The notes beneath the pieces are model-generated. The model was given only the letters and a program-made list of their open reading frames with translations. It was not told the origin of the DNA and did not search any database. 64,000 nt of DNA from Sphingomonas sanxanigenens DSM 19645 = NX02 (GTDB lineage: Bacteria; Pseudomonadota; Alphaproteobacteria; Sphingomonadales; Sphingomonadaceae). Positions within the stretch are counted from its first letter, which is position 1; every line of letters begins with the position of its first letter. The stretch spans positions 3,590,520 through 3,654,519 of the forward strand of contig NZ_CP006644.1 in the NCBI RefSeq assembly GCF_000512205.2. The letters run 5' to 3'. A program made the translations under genes and the position numbers. Positions 9,093 to 17,576 of this stretch are shown here, in pieces.

Positions 9093-9284
9093 CTCCGCCG
9101 GCGGAGCGCGTCGGGCGGAGGGCAATGAGATCGATGGACGCCGGTGAGTTGTCCCTGGACAGGAGCACCGTTCGTCCAGCGACATGGCAAGATCGTCGAT
9201 CATGTCGTCCGCAGCGTCGGGGGCTCGACGGAACGGGATCGGCTGTGCGATCACCCCATTCCCGATCGGTCGCGCGAAGTTGCA

Positions 9285-10682
9285 GTGAACACTCCACCCC
9301 GCCTGGCGATAGCCATCCAGGAACTCCGCATCCTCGCCTATGCCTCGGGTAATTTCGGCAAGGCGATGATCTTTGCCGGCGCAGACCTGACCATCCTCTA
9401 TCTGCTCACCGATCTGATGGGGCTGTCGGCTACCACCGCGGGAAGCCTGATGCTGGTCGCGCTGGGCGGCGATCTGCTGTTCGATCTGCTCGCGGCACGG
9501 CTGGTGATCCGCCTGCGATCGCGCGGCAAGGGCTATCGCTGGATGGTCGGCGCGGCGGCGATCCCCTGCACCGCGGCCTTCGCCCTGATCTACGCGATGC
9601 CCGCGCTGGGCGTGCGCCAGATCCTGGCGCTGGCAGTCGCGCTGCTGATGTTCCGCGGCGCCTATGCCGTGATCGACGTGCCGCACAATGCGCTGATGGC
9701 GCAGGTGACGAGCACCAGCGAGGCGCGCGGGCGCGTCTCGGGCTATCGGTTGCTGTTCAGTTCGGCGAGTTCGCTCGTCCTCGCGACGATCCTGACGCCG
9801 CTGGTGCAGCAGGCCGGCAGCAGCCAGGCTTTCGACCGGCTGGCGTCGACCGGCGTGATCGTGGGCGGCCTGTGCGCGGCAACCCTCATCCTGTGCGCCG
9901 CGACATCCCCCGGGGGCACCCGCCGGACCACGCCATCGACCGACGGGATCGATATTCCCCGGCGCGATCCGATGGTGCTCGCCATGGGCCTGCTCGCCTG
10001 CCTCACCGGCTTTGCAGCGCCGGCGTTTGGCCGGATGCTGCTGTTCATCGGCACCTATGTCGTCGATCGCCCCGCGCTGGTGCCCACCTTGCTGCTGGCT
10101 CTCGCCGTCGGCCAGTTCGCCGGCGTGCTGGCCTGGACCGCGCTCACCCACCGCTTCGGCAAGAGCGTGCTGCTGGCGATGGGCCATGGCGTCAGCGCGG
10201 TCGGGATGCTGCTCTTCGCGCTCGCCCTGTCGTCACCGGCCCTGCTCACCGGCGGCGCGCTCATCATCGGCTTCGGCCTCGCCAGCGTCTTCATGCTGCC
10301 CTGGGGGCTGCTCGCCGATGCCGTCGATGTCGTCGAATGGCGGCAGGGGCGGCGCTTCGAAACCGGCCTGTTCGCTTATTATCTGGTCGTGGTGAAGGCG
10401 AGCGGCGCGGCCTCGACCGTGCTGATCGGCTGGACGCTGGGCGGCCTCGGCTATGTCCCCGGCCAGGGGCAGTCGGCGGCGGTCCAGGCCGGGATGCTGG
10501 CGCTGGCGCTCGGCGTGCCGCTGGCCGGCGCCGGCGCCACGATCCTGCTGATGCGCCGCTTCGACCTCGGCCATCGTCGCCACGCCCGGCTGCGCGCCGC
10601 GCTGGGCTGGCGGCAGGCCCGGGCGATGGATGCGACCGGTGCGGTACCGGTCAATCCGGGGCGGAGCCCGTTTCCGGGTTGA
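9285..10682 (+). CDS. MFS transporter, GPH/MelB-like sugar:cation symporter type
   Basis: A membrane protein of about 465 residues with roughly twelve hydrophobic segments. The family features are ASGNFGKAMIFAGADLTILYLLTDLMG in the first helix region and LPWGLLADAVDVVEWRQGRRFETGLFAYY late in the protein, both as in MelB/GPH sugar symporters. A GTG at 9285 is chosen as start because the similarity begins directly after it; upstream in-frame ATGs would add a non-homologous hydrophilic leader. The 3' end overlaps the convergent nuclease gene by 32 nt. It may move the product or substrate of the neighbouring TonB system; the substrate is unknown. Confidence 0.78.
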   Translation: MNTPPRLAIAIQELRILAYASGNFGKAMIFAGADLTILYLLTDLMGLSATTAGSLMLVALGGDLLFDLLAARLVIRLRSRGKGYRWMVGAAAIPCTAAFALIYAMPALGVRQILALAVALLMFRGAYAVIDVPHNALMAQVTSTSEARGRVSGYRLLFSSASSLVLATILTPLVQQAGSSQAFDRLASTGVIVGGLCAATLILCAATSPGGTRRTTPSTDGIDIPRRDPMVLAMGLLACLTGFAAPAFGRMLLFIGTYVVDRPALVPTLLLALAVGQFAGVLAWTALTHRFGKSVLLAMGHGVSAVGMLLFALALSSPALLTGGALIIGFGLASVFMLPWGLLADAVDVVEWRQGRRFETGLFAYYLVVVKASGAASTVLIGWTLGGLGYVPGQGQSAAVQAGMLALALGVPLAGAGATILLMRRFDLGHRRHARLRAALGWRQARAMDATGAVPVNPGRSPFPG

Positions 10683-11640
10683 AGCGCGGATTGGCGAAGT
10701 CGATCGGCGATGGCACGATTTTGGCGGGCGGCGTCGCGCTTTCCGCCCAGGCCCGGCACAGCATGTCGCGCAGCATCGCCGCGCCCGCCGCCGTCCGCTC
10801 ATGGATCAGCGCGCGCACATCCTTGTCGTCGAACCGCGCGAAGCCATCGCGCTTCTCGAGCATATAGACGGTCTCCATCCGGTCGCCTGCCTCGTCGAGG
10901 AAGGCCAGCACCGCATCGAACATGTCACCGCTGCGATGGCCGGGCGCGCCGATGCGTGGCTGGATGTCGGCGGCGGTCAGCTTCATCCCATCGACGAAAG
11001 CGCTTTCGAACCTGCCGTGGATGGTGCGGTCGCGGGTATAGCCGTTGGGGTTGTCGCCGCGCCAGCCATCGGAATTGACCGAGTCATGCAGCGGCTGTGC
11101 GCCATCGCCGATATAATGGCCGAGGCGGATCGTCTGGAACGCGCAATGCCGTTCGGGCACCGAGGCGTCGCCGCCTTCGGCCCGCGCCTTGCGGATCTGC
11201 CGCATGCACACGATGAGGCGGTCATAGGCCTCCATCGCCGCGTAGGGCAGCGTGCCGGTCCAGCGCACATTGGTGCGCGCCGCGGTCTCCGGGTCGCTCG
11301 CCTTGATCGCTTCGTGATGCTTGAACAGCGCGATGATGAACTCGTAGCGCGAACGCGGGATCGGCTTCAGGAAGCGGAACTGCTCGCGGAACCAGCCATG
11401 ATTGGGGTCTTCCTCCATCTTGGAGAAATTTTCCGCGTCGCCGCGCCAGGTGTCGGGCAGCGTGGCGGAGGCGGCGATGTAATCGACCTGATCGCGCAGG
11501 AAGACCGGGCCGTCATCGGGGATCGCCGCGATCGCCGCGCGGTCGATCACCGCATGGGCGGTCTGGCCCCAGGCCAGCGCGCACTCCGGGCGGAGGAGCA
11601 GGACGCTGGCGGCGGCGACGGCAAGCGGTAGGAATCGCAT
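10651..11640 (-). CDS. Secreted S1/P1-type zinc nuclease
   Basis: A 329-residue protein with a Sec signal peptide cleaved after ALA-23. This leaves a mature N-terminus W-G-Q-T-A-H, where Trp1 and His6 match the first zinc ligands of S1/P1 nuclease. The remaining signature is present: NHGW, HYIGDGAQPLHD (H-x3-D-x5-H) and a later H (TIHGRFES), giving the trinuclear zinc site. The family cleaves single-stranded nucleic acid and 3'-nucleotides; zinc phospholipase C is a distant relative. The start at 11640 is preferred over 11655 because an AGGAGAAG ribosome site lies directly before it. It is the last gene of the TonB receptor operon. Confidence 0.85.
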   Translation of the reverse strand: MRFLPLAVAAASVLLLRPECALAWGQTAHAVIDRAAIAAIPDDGPVFLRDQVDYIAASATLPDTWRGDAENFSKMEEDPNHGWFREQFRFLKPIPRSRYEFIIALFKHHEAIKASDPETAARTNVRWTGTLPYAAMEAYDRLIVCMRQIRKARAEGGDASVPERHCAFQTIRLGHYIGDGAQPLHDSVNSDGWRGDNPNGYTRDRTIHGRFESAFVDGMKLTAADIQPRIGAPGHRSGDMFDAVLAFLDEAGDRMETVYMLEKRDGFARFDDKDVRALIHERTAAGAAMLRDMLCRAWAESATPPAKIVPSPIDFANPRFNPETGSAPD

Positions 11641-11655
11641 CGGCTTCTCCTGCAT

Positions 11656-12831
11656 TCAGGGATCGAGGGGATCGCGCGGATCGACGCGCGCGGAACGGAC
11701 CGAGGGGCGGAACGGCAGTTCGGTCGGGGTGAGGCGGGCACCGACCTGGCCGGGCTGATAGCCCAGTTCGCGATCGTTGCGGGCAACGAAGCGCGGATCG
11801 GCGATCGCGGCGCTCTGGTGCGGGTTGCAGACGATCAGCGCATCGCGCTCCAGCGGCGCGCCGATCGCCATCAGCAGGCGCGCAGCGTTGCGCAGGTTGG
11901 TGGTCGTGTGGCGCGCATAGGGTTCGATCAGGATCGCATCGGCGGGGATGCCATAGCGCTCGATCAGCGCCCGGCGCATTTCCTCGGCCTCGGCGAACCG
12001 CGTCGTGCGCGGATGGGCGCGGCCGCCGGTGACGATGAGGAAGGGCGCCTCGCCGGCAGCGAAGCGGTTGGCGGCAAGCCGCAGATGATATTTGCCGAAC
12101 GGGCTGAGCGGCATGCCATCCACTTCCGGCCCGACCCCGGTGACGATCAACGCGGTGTAGCGATAGCGGCTCCAGTCCAGCGCCGCGGCCCGCGCCACCG
12201 CCGCCGCATTGGCACCGCCGGCGAGCGGCTCGAACCCGATCGCGTCGGTGCGATCGCTGACGTCGAGCAGCGCCAGCGCATAGTCGATGCTCGGGTCGAA
12301 CGCCTGCGCGGAGCCGTCGCGCGGCGCGTGCGACAGCCAGTCGGCGGCCTGCAGCCGGGCCTGACGCTCCAGCGGATCGATCGTGCCCGCCCCGTCGATG
12401 TCGGGATAGGCGGGAAGCGCGGCCAGCGCATAGGTGCGCACGATGGCGTTGACGCCCTCGATCTCGCGCCGGGCCTGCGCCGCGGCGCCATCGTCGAAGG
12501 CGGGCAGGCCGTCGATCGCGGCCACCGCGCGGGCGATCGCCTCGGCCTCGGCCGCCGTCCACACCCGCGCCTGGGCGATGCAGCCCGCGTCCGCCGCGCA
12601 GGCGGCCGCCCGCTGTGCCCGGGCGGCGAGCAGCGCCGCGATGCCAGGCCCCCGCGCCAGCGCTTCGTGCTTGCCGGGGCTGCGGCCCAGCGCGTCGAAC
12701 AGCGGGAAAAGCCGCCGGGAAAGCGTGTCGGTTACTGCGTCGCGCGCCGCCCCGGCCGAAGCCGGGACGGACAGGCATGTCATCGCCGCCGCCGTGGCGA
12801 AGGCCGCCATGCGGCTCAGGCGACGCGTCAT
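11656..12831 (-). CDS. YdcF/DUF218-family exported protein
   Basis: About 391 residues with an N-terminal signal peptide (AAFATAAAMTCLSVPASA). The C-terminal half is a DUF218/YdcF domain: LIVTGGRAHPRTTRFAEAEE, then YGIPADAILIEPYARHTTTNLRN. These are the conserved acidic and basic residues of this nucleotide-binding-like fold, implicated in envelope or vancomycin-sensitivity functions (SanA/YdcF). The preceding 170 residues are extra and helical. The ATG overlaps the TonB receptor stop by one base (a GTG three bases earlier would overlap four), and the nuclease follows 15 nt downstream. Function unknown; the context suggests handling of an imported or periplasmic polymer fragment. Confidence 0.75.
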   Translation of the reverse strand: MTRRLSRMAAFATAAAMTCLSVPASAGAARDAVTDTLSRRLFPLFDALGRSPGKHEALARGPGIAALLAARAQRAAACAADAGCIAQARVWTAAEAEAIARAVAAIDGLPAFDDGAAAQARREIEGVNAIVRTYALAALPAYPDIDGAGTIDPLERQARLQAADWLSHAPRDGSAQAFDPSIDYALALLDVSDRTDAIGFEPLAGGANAAAVARAAALDWSRYRYTALIVTGVGPEVDGMPLSPFGKYHLRLAANRFAAGEAPFLIVTGGRAHPRTTRFAEAEEMRRALIERYGIPADAILIEPYARHTTTNLRNAARLLMAIGAPLERDALIVCNPHQSAAIADPRFVARNDRELGYQPGQVGARLTPTELPFRPSVRSARVDPRDPLDP

Positions 12832-15350
12832 CACCAGGATTTGCTGATCACGAGGCGGAAGTTCCGGCCGAAGATCGGCCGGCCGTAGATCGCCTCCGCG
12901 CTTCCCTGCCCGCTCAGCGAGTCGGTGCGGGTATTGCCTTCCGTCAGGCCGTGCGCGTTGAACAGATTGTCGCCCACCACCTGCGCCTGCCAGCTGCCGC
13001 GCCGCACCGTCACGCCCGCGCCGATCGTGCCATAGGCCGGCAGCGCGGTGTTGTTGTAGAGATCGACATAGCGCTTGCCCATATAGGTGTAGCGCCCATA
13101 GACCGAGATGTCCGTATCCCCGGTCTCGAAATCGAAGCTCGGGCGGATGTTGCCGTAGATCTTCGGCTGGCGGACGATCTGGTTGCCCTCTGCCTGTTCC
13201 GGATCGGCACCAGTCGCGCTTTCGAAATTCTTGTATTTCGGGTCGCTGACGGTCAGCGCGCCGTTCAGCCTGAACCAGGGCGTCACCTGCAGCGCGCCGT
13301 CGAATTCGATGCCCTTCACTTGCGCCTCGCCGATGAACGGCACGTTCACGTCGTTGCGGCCCGTGGTCGGGTCGAATGCGAGGAAAGACGCGTTCAGCGG
13401 ATCGAAATTGGTATAGAAGCCCGTCACATACAGGTAGGAGCGGCCCCAGGCGAGCTTGAGTCCCGCCTCGAACTGGTCGGCGACCGTGGTGATGATCGTC
13501 GGGTTGATGCTCATCACCGTCTGCACGTTGGGCGGCGTTTCGAGGTGCGAGGCGCGACCATAGACGCCGACATGGCTGCTGAAGTCGTAATTGGCGCCGA
13601 TCGTCCAGTTGGTGACGTTCGGCTTGAGCTTCTGGTTGAGGATCACGCCGGTGAAGGCACGGGTGGCGTCGTCGGCAAGCGTCGATGCGTCGCCCAGATT
13701 GGCCTGCTCGGTCAGCGCGGCCCAGCCTTCATAGCTGTAGCGCTCGTGGCGGATGCCGCCGTCGATGCGCAGCCCCGGCACGACCTCCCATGTATCATTG
13801 GCAAACAGCGCGAACATCTTTGCATCGCTGTCGCCTTGGTTGAGCGTGGCGGCATAGTTGAGCACGCCATTGTCGGTCACGCGGCCGATCTCCGTCCCCG
13901 CGCCGTTATAGGCGACCAGATCCAGCGTGCGCGGCTTGCCCGCCACCTCGATCAGGTAATTCTGGTAGAGGGTGCGGCTGTCCTCGCCATAGAGGCTGCC
14001 ATAGACACCCAGCTTGATGTCGTGGCTGCCGAAGCCGGTCTCGAACTTCCGCGCGACCGACAGGTTGACCTGGCCCGAATAGAATTTCGAATGGATGTCG
14101 CGATACTGGCCCTGCATCACCAGCCCCGAGGCCGCATAGGGATCATAAGCGGTGTTGGTGCCCGCCAGCGTGTATGCGAAATGGTCGACCGCGCCGAAGG
14201 CGGCGGTGGCGCGAGCAAGATATGCGGCGGCGAAGGCGTTGCCGTCGGCCGGGTTGGTGGTGGAGTAGAACGCGGTGAAATCCAGCTTGCCCTGAGTGTA
14301 GCCGGCCTTGGCCGACACCAGCCAGCCGTCGAAATCCGCCTCGTACTGCGCGCCGAAATTGAACATCTGCATATGGCGGCCGTCGGACAGGTCGCTGTTG
14401 CGGCTCTGGATGGTGCCGGCACCGTCGCGATATTTCAGGTTGACGTTGCGCAGCGTCGGCGAATTCATCGTGCCGTTGAAATAGTCGATATAGGGATCGA
14501 GGGAGACGCTGGGATCGCGCGGGTCGGCGATCGGGATCGGCAGATAGAAGACGTTGTGATCGTTGACATAATTGAAGTTGAACTTGATCGTTCCATTCTC
14601 CAGGTCATGCCTGATATTGGCACGGATCTGGCCGCCCCGGTCGTTGGCGAAGCCATTGTCGCGATAGCCGTCATGGTGGCGCAGGAAGCCGCCGATCGCA
14701 TAATAGGTATCCTTGCCCAGCGGCCCGGCCTGATAGGCATCGAGACGATAGAGGCCGGTATCGCCCAGCGTGAGCTGGGCCTTGCCGCGCGGCGTGTCAT
14801 TGCCGGTCACGGTGATCGCGTTGATGATCGCGCCGGAGTAGCTGGCATAGACCGGCGCCGGACCGCCGCGGACGACCTCGACGCGTTCGGTCATCAGATC
14901 CTGCTTCAGGATCGCGTCGCCGCGGAAGAACACGCCGTCATTCTCGTGGAACAGCGGCAGCCCGTCCTGCTGGAAGCTCACGAAGCCGCCATCGTTCGGC
15001 AGACCGCGGATGCGGTAGATGTTCTGCACCTCGCCGCCGGTGATCTCGGTCTGGAAGCCGGGCAGCTGCCCGATCAGGTCGGCGAAGTTCACCGGCGCGA
15101 TCTTCTCCACATCCTCGGCCGAGACGGTGTTGATCGCATAGGATACGTCGAAGCGACGCTGCGCGCGGGTCGACCCCGTCACGATGATGTCACCGCTGCC
15201 CTCGTCAGCGGCAGCACCCTCTTCAAGCGCATCCGCAGAAGGTGTGGCATCGTTGGCAGCTGCCTGGTTGGCCTGGGCGTGAGCCGGGCTGGCAATGGCG
15301 GCGCACAGCGCCGCGACCGCCGTGCCGGCGGCGAAACAGGTCTTGAGCAT
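12831..15350 (-). CDS. TonB-dependent outer-membrane receptor
   Basis: An 839-residue receptor with a Sec signal peptide ending SPAHA-Q. A TonB-box-like IIVTG near residue 54 is followed by a plug domain (NIYRIRGLPNDGGFVSFQQDG ... ERVEVVRGGPAPVYAS), then a 22-strand barrel ending in the typical aromatic terminus (RLVISKSW). The inner ATG at 15350 is used because the signal peptide begins there. It is first in a leftward operon with the YdcF-like and S1/P1 nuclease genes and divergent from a ROK regulator, which probably controls it. The ligand is unknown; a nuclease partner would suit nucleic-acid or nucleotide scavenging. Confidence 0.9.
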   Translation of the reverse strand: MLKTCFAAGTAVAALCAAIASPAHAQANQAAANDATPSADALEEGAAADEGSGDIIVTGSTRAQRRFDVSYAINTVSAEDVEKIAPVNFADLIGQLPGFQTEITGGEVQNIYRIRGLPNDGGFVSFQQDGLPLFHENDGVFFRGDAILKQDLMTERVEVVRGGPAPVYASYSGAIINAITVTGNDTPRGKAQLTLGDTGLYRLDAYQAGPLGKDTYYAIGGFLRHHDGYRDNGFANDRGGQIRANIRHDLENGTIKFNFNYVNDHNVFYLPIPIADPRDPSVSLDPYIDYFNGTMNSPTLRNVNLKYRDGAGTIQSRNSDLSDGRHMQMFNFGAQYEADFDGWLVSAKAGYTQGKLDFTAFYSTTNPADGNAFAAAYLARATAAFGAVDHFAYTLAGTNTAYDPYAASGLVMQGQYRDIHSKFYSGQVNLSVARKFETGFGSHDIKLGVYGSLYGEDSRTLYQNYLIEVAGKPRTLDLVAYNGAGTEIGRVTDNGVLNYAATLNQGDSDAKMFALFANDTWEVVPGLRIDGGIRHERYSYEGWAALTEQANLGDASTLADDATRAFTGVILNQKLKPNVTNWTIGANYDFSSHVGVYGRASHLETPPNVQTVMSINPTIITTVADQFEAGLKLAWGRSYLYVTGFYTNFDPLNASFLAFDPTTGRNDVNVPFIGEAQVKGIEFDGALQVTPWFRLNGALTVSDPKYKNFESATGADPEQAEGNQIVRQPKIYGNIRPSFDFETGDTDISVYGRYTYMGKRYVDLYNNTALPAYGTIGAGVTVRRGSWQAQVVGDNLFNAHGLTEGNTRTDSLSGQGSAEAIYGRPIFGRNFRLVISKSW

Positions 15351-15467
15351 TTTTTGACGTCCCCTTTGTCTGGCGGGAGCGCCCCTGGCCACGCAATATG
15401 ACGCTTTTAATTATTATTGTGAAAATAAATAGGATTCGGTAGCGCCAGGGGCGAGACCGGAGGCGCC

Positions 15468-16580
15468 GTGAAAATCCCGAACTTCGACAAGGACCAGCGC
15501 CGCGTACTCCAGCTGCTGCGGCGCACCGGGCCCTTGTCGCGCTCCGCGCTGGCGGCCGAATTGGAAACCAGCCCGGCCGCGCTGACCCGTCTGTCGCGCG
15601 GCCTGATCGACATCGGCCTCGTCGAGGAACTGCCCGAAAGCGAGAGCCATGGCCGGGGCCGGCCCGCGGTGCCGCTCAGGCTGGCGGCGGGCGGCGGCTA
15701 TGCGGTCGGCGCCACCGCGCACAAGGGGCTGCTCGATATCGCGCTGGTCGATTTCACCGGCACCACCATCGCCATCCACCATGAGGCGATCGACGCGATC
15801 ACCCCCAAGGTCTTCGCCCGCAAGGTCCGCGCGCTCACCCATCGCATGGTCGAGCGCCACGACCTGCTCGGCCGGCGGATGCTCGGCATCGGCATCGCGG
15901 TGCCGGGCCCGTCGCTGTCGGCGGCCGGCGACCGGTGGAGCGTGGTCGACGTGCTGCCGGACTGGCGCGACGTGCCGCTGCGCGACCTGTTCCTCGACGA
16001 GTTCGACTGGCCGCTGTGGATCGAGAACGATGCCAATGCCGCGGCGATCGCCGAATTCTATCTCGGCGGGTTGGTGCGCGAATTCTCGACCGTGGTGGTG
16101 CTGCTGCTCGGCTTCGGCATCGGTGCCGGCGTCATCGTCGACGGCCGGCTGGTCCGCGGCCAGTTCGGCGTGGCGGGCGAGATCGGCTGCCTGTTCCCCG
16201 GCCACCTCCCCCGCCCCAGCCCGCTCGACCTCCTCGCCATGCTGCGCGCCGACGGCTGCCACCTGACCTCGGTCACGGACATCGACGCCGATGCCGCAGA
16301 TCAGGCGCCGACGATCGCCGCCTGGCTCGACCGCGCGGCAGAGCAGCTCAGGACCGTCTGCAATACGGCATTCGTCTGGCTCGATCCGGGCGCGATCGTC
16401 CTCGCCGGAACCCTGCCGCCGGCGATCCTGGAGGGGCTCGCCGACCGGCTGCACCGCGCAGAGCTTGTCACCACGGTCCTCGATCGGCGGCCGCCGTTGC
16501 GCGTGTCTGCGCTCCGGGGGTCACCGATCACGCTCGGGGCCGCGCTCCTGCCGATCCATGCGCTGGCGGCACCGGGCTGA
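15468..16580 (+). CDS. ROK-family transcriptional regulator
   Basis: A 370-residue protein with an N-terminal winged helix (about 8-62, QRRVLQLLRRTGPLSRSALAAEL) joined to a ROK sugar-kinase-like domain. Conserved pieces are GIGIAVPGP, ENDANAAAIAEF and GFGIGAGVIVDG. The cysteine zinc motif of NagC/Mlc (CxCGxxGC) is absent; the corresponding place reads GEIGCLFPGH. The GTG start is set by a GGAGG 5 nt upstream. Divergence from the TonB receptor operon across an A+T-rich 117-nt gap makes it the likely local repressor, sensing a sugar or sugar phosphate. Confidence 0.85.
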   Translation: MKIPNFDKDQRRVLQLLRRTGPLSRSALAAELETSPAALTRLSRGLIDIGLVEELPESESHGRGRPAVPLRLAAGGGYAVGATAHKGLLDIALVDFTGTTIAIHHEAIDAITPKVFARKVRALTHRMVERHDLLGRRMLGIGIAVPGPSLSAAGDRWSVVDVLPDWRDVPLRDLFLDEFDWPLWIENDANAAAIAEFYLGGLVREFSTVVVLLLGFGIGAGVIVDGRLVRGQFGVAGEIGCLFPGHLPRPSPLDLLAMLRADGCHLTSVTDIDADAADQAPTIAAWLDRAAEQLRTVCNTAFVWLDPGAIVLAGTLPPAILEGLADRLHRAELVTTVLDRRPPLRVSALRGSPITLGAALLPIHALAAPG

Positions 16581-16745
16581 GCGAAAGGATGGTCGCCCGC
16601 CTATCCAACGGAAAGAAACATATCTTCGGAAGACGCGGCGGCGCGCCGCGCGTGAAGGCGACTGGATGGTCCGGCGGAAACGGCACGCCGGCACGCGCTG
16701 CCCCGGCGGTGCCGGGAAGCGTCTTCACCAGCGACCTCGTCGCGA

Positions 16746-17576
16746 TCAGAACATCGGATGCGGATTGAGCGACCGATCGGGTACCGGCTGGAAGACGTCC
16801 CAATGCTCGACGATCTTGCCATCCGCAAAACGGAAAAGCTCGACCACCGAAGCGCCGCGGTCGTCGCGCGACAATTTGCCTCGATAGTGCACCGCGGCCA
16901 GATCGCCGTCGACGAGGACGCGCTGGACGGCGAAGGACGCGTCCGGGTTCGCGAACAGCGCTTTCAACGCTGCGATCGTGGCATCTCGCCCCTGCCCCAG
17001 CCGCTGGTTGTGCTGGATCATGGTCTTGGTGGCGAAACGGGTATAGGCCCGGTCCGGCTGTTTCTTGTTGAAAAGCAGATCGAGGAAGGCGGCAAAGCGT
17101 TGACGGTTGCGCGACGCGGTCCCGGGTTCGGGCCGCGCGGCCGGCCGGGTTGGGGCACCCATCGGATTGCTTCCTGCCGCGATCGGCTGCAGCACATCCC
17201 AATGCTCGACGATCCGGCCCTTCTGCAGCCGATAGATGTCGGCCACGGCGGCACCGGGCGTGGCCGGATCACCCTGCCCGAACAGATGGACGAGCGCGAG
17301 ATCGCCATCGACAAGCAGATGCCGCACCTCGAAACGCGATCCGGCACGGGCAAACATCGGCGCCAGCGCATCGACCGCGGCTTGCCGGCCATCGGGCAGG
17401 CCGGGGTTGTGCTGGATGTAATCCGGCTCGACATGCGCGGCGAATGCGCCGGCGACGTCGCGGTCGCGGTAGAAGCGCTCCACGAACGCGGTTATGGTGA
17501 CGCGATTGTCCTCGGTTGATGCAGGTGATGCGGCGATGAGGCAGATCGCGGCAGCAACCGGGGCCCACCGCCTCAC
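16746..17576 (-). CDS. Exported protein with two SnoaL-like (NTF2-fold) domains
   Basis: About 276 residues with a signal peptide (APVAAAICLIAASPAS) followed by two tandem copies of a SnoaL/NTF2-like domain. Each copy repeats the same landmarks: a Y-x-x-x-IQHN or TKTMIQHNQ segment, DGDLAxVH, and KIVEHWDVxQP or RIVEHWDVLQP. The GTG start overlaps the GMC oxidoreductase stop by four bases (GTGA), so translation is coupled. The domain usually binds small hydrophobic or polyketide-like ligands and can act as a cyclase or isomerase. In this operon it may act in the periplasm on a 3-oxo-glycoside or the released aglycone. That role is inferred. Confidence 0.78.
   Translation of the reverse strand: MRRWAPVAAAICLIAASPASTEDNRVTITAFVERFYRDRDVAGAFAAHVEPDYIQHNPGLPDGRQAAVDALAPMFARAGSRFEVRHLLVDGDLALVHLFGQGDPATPGAAVADIYRLQKGRIVEHWDVLQPIAAGSNPMGAPTRPAARPEPGTASRNRQRFAAFLDLLFNKKQPDRAYTRFATKTMIQHNQRLGQGRDATIAALKALFANPDASFAVQRVLVDGDLAAVHYRGKLSRDDRGASVVELFRFADGKIVEHWDVFQPVPDRSLNPHPMF

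Noticed and set aside
12615-15401. Long rightward frame antisense to the TonB receptor
   Set aside because: Shadow of the receptor gene; its translation shows no family and an excess of arginine and aspartate typical of antisense frames.
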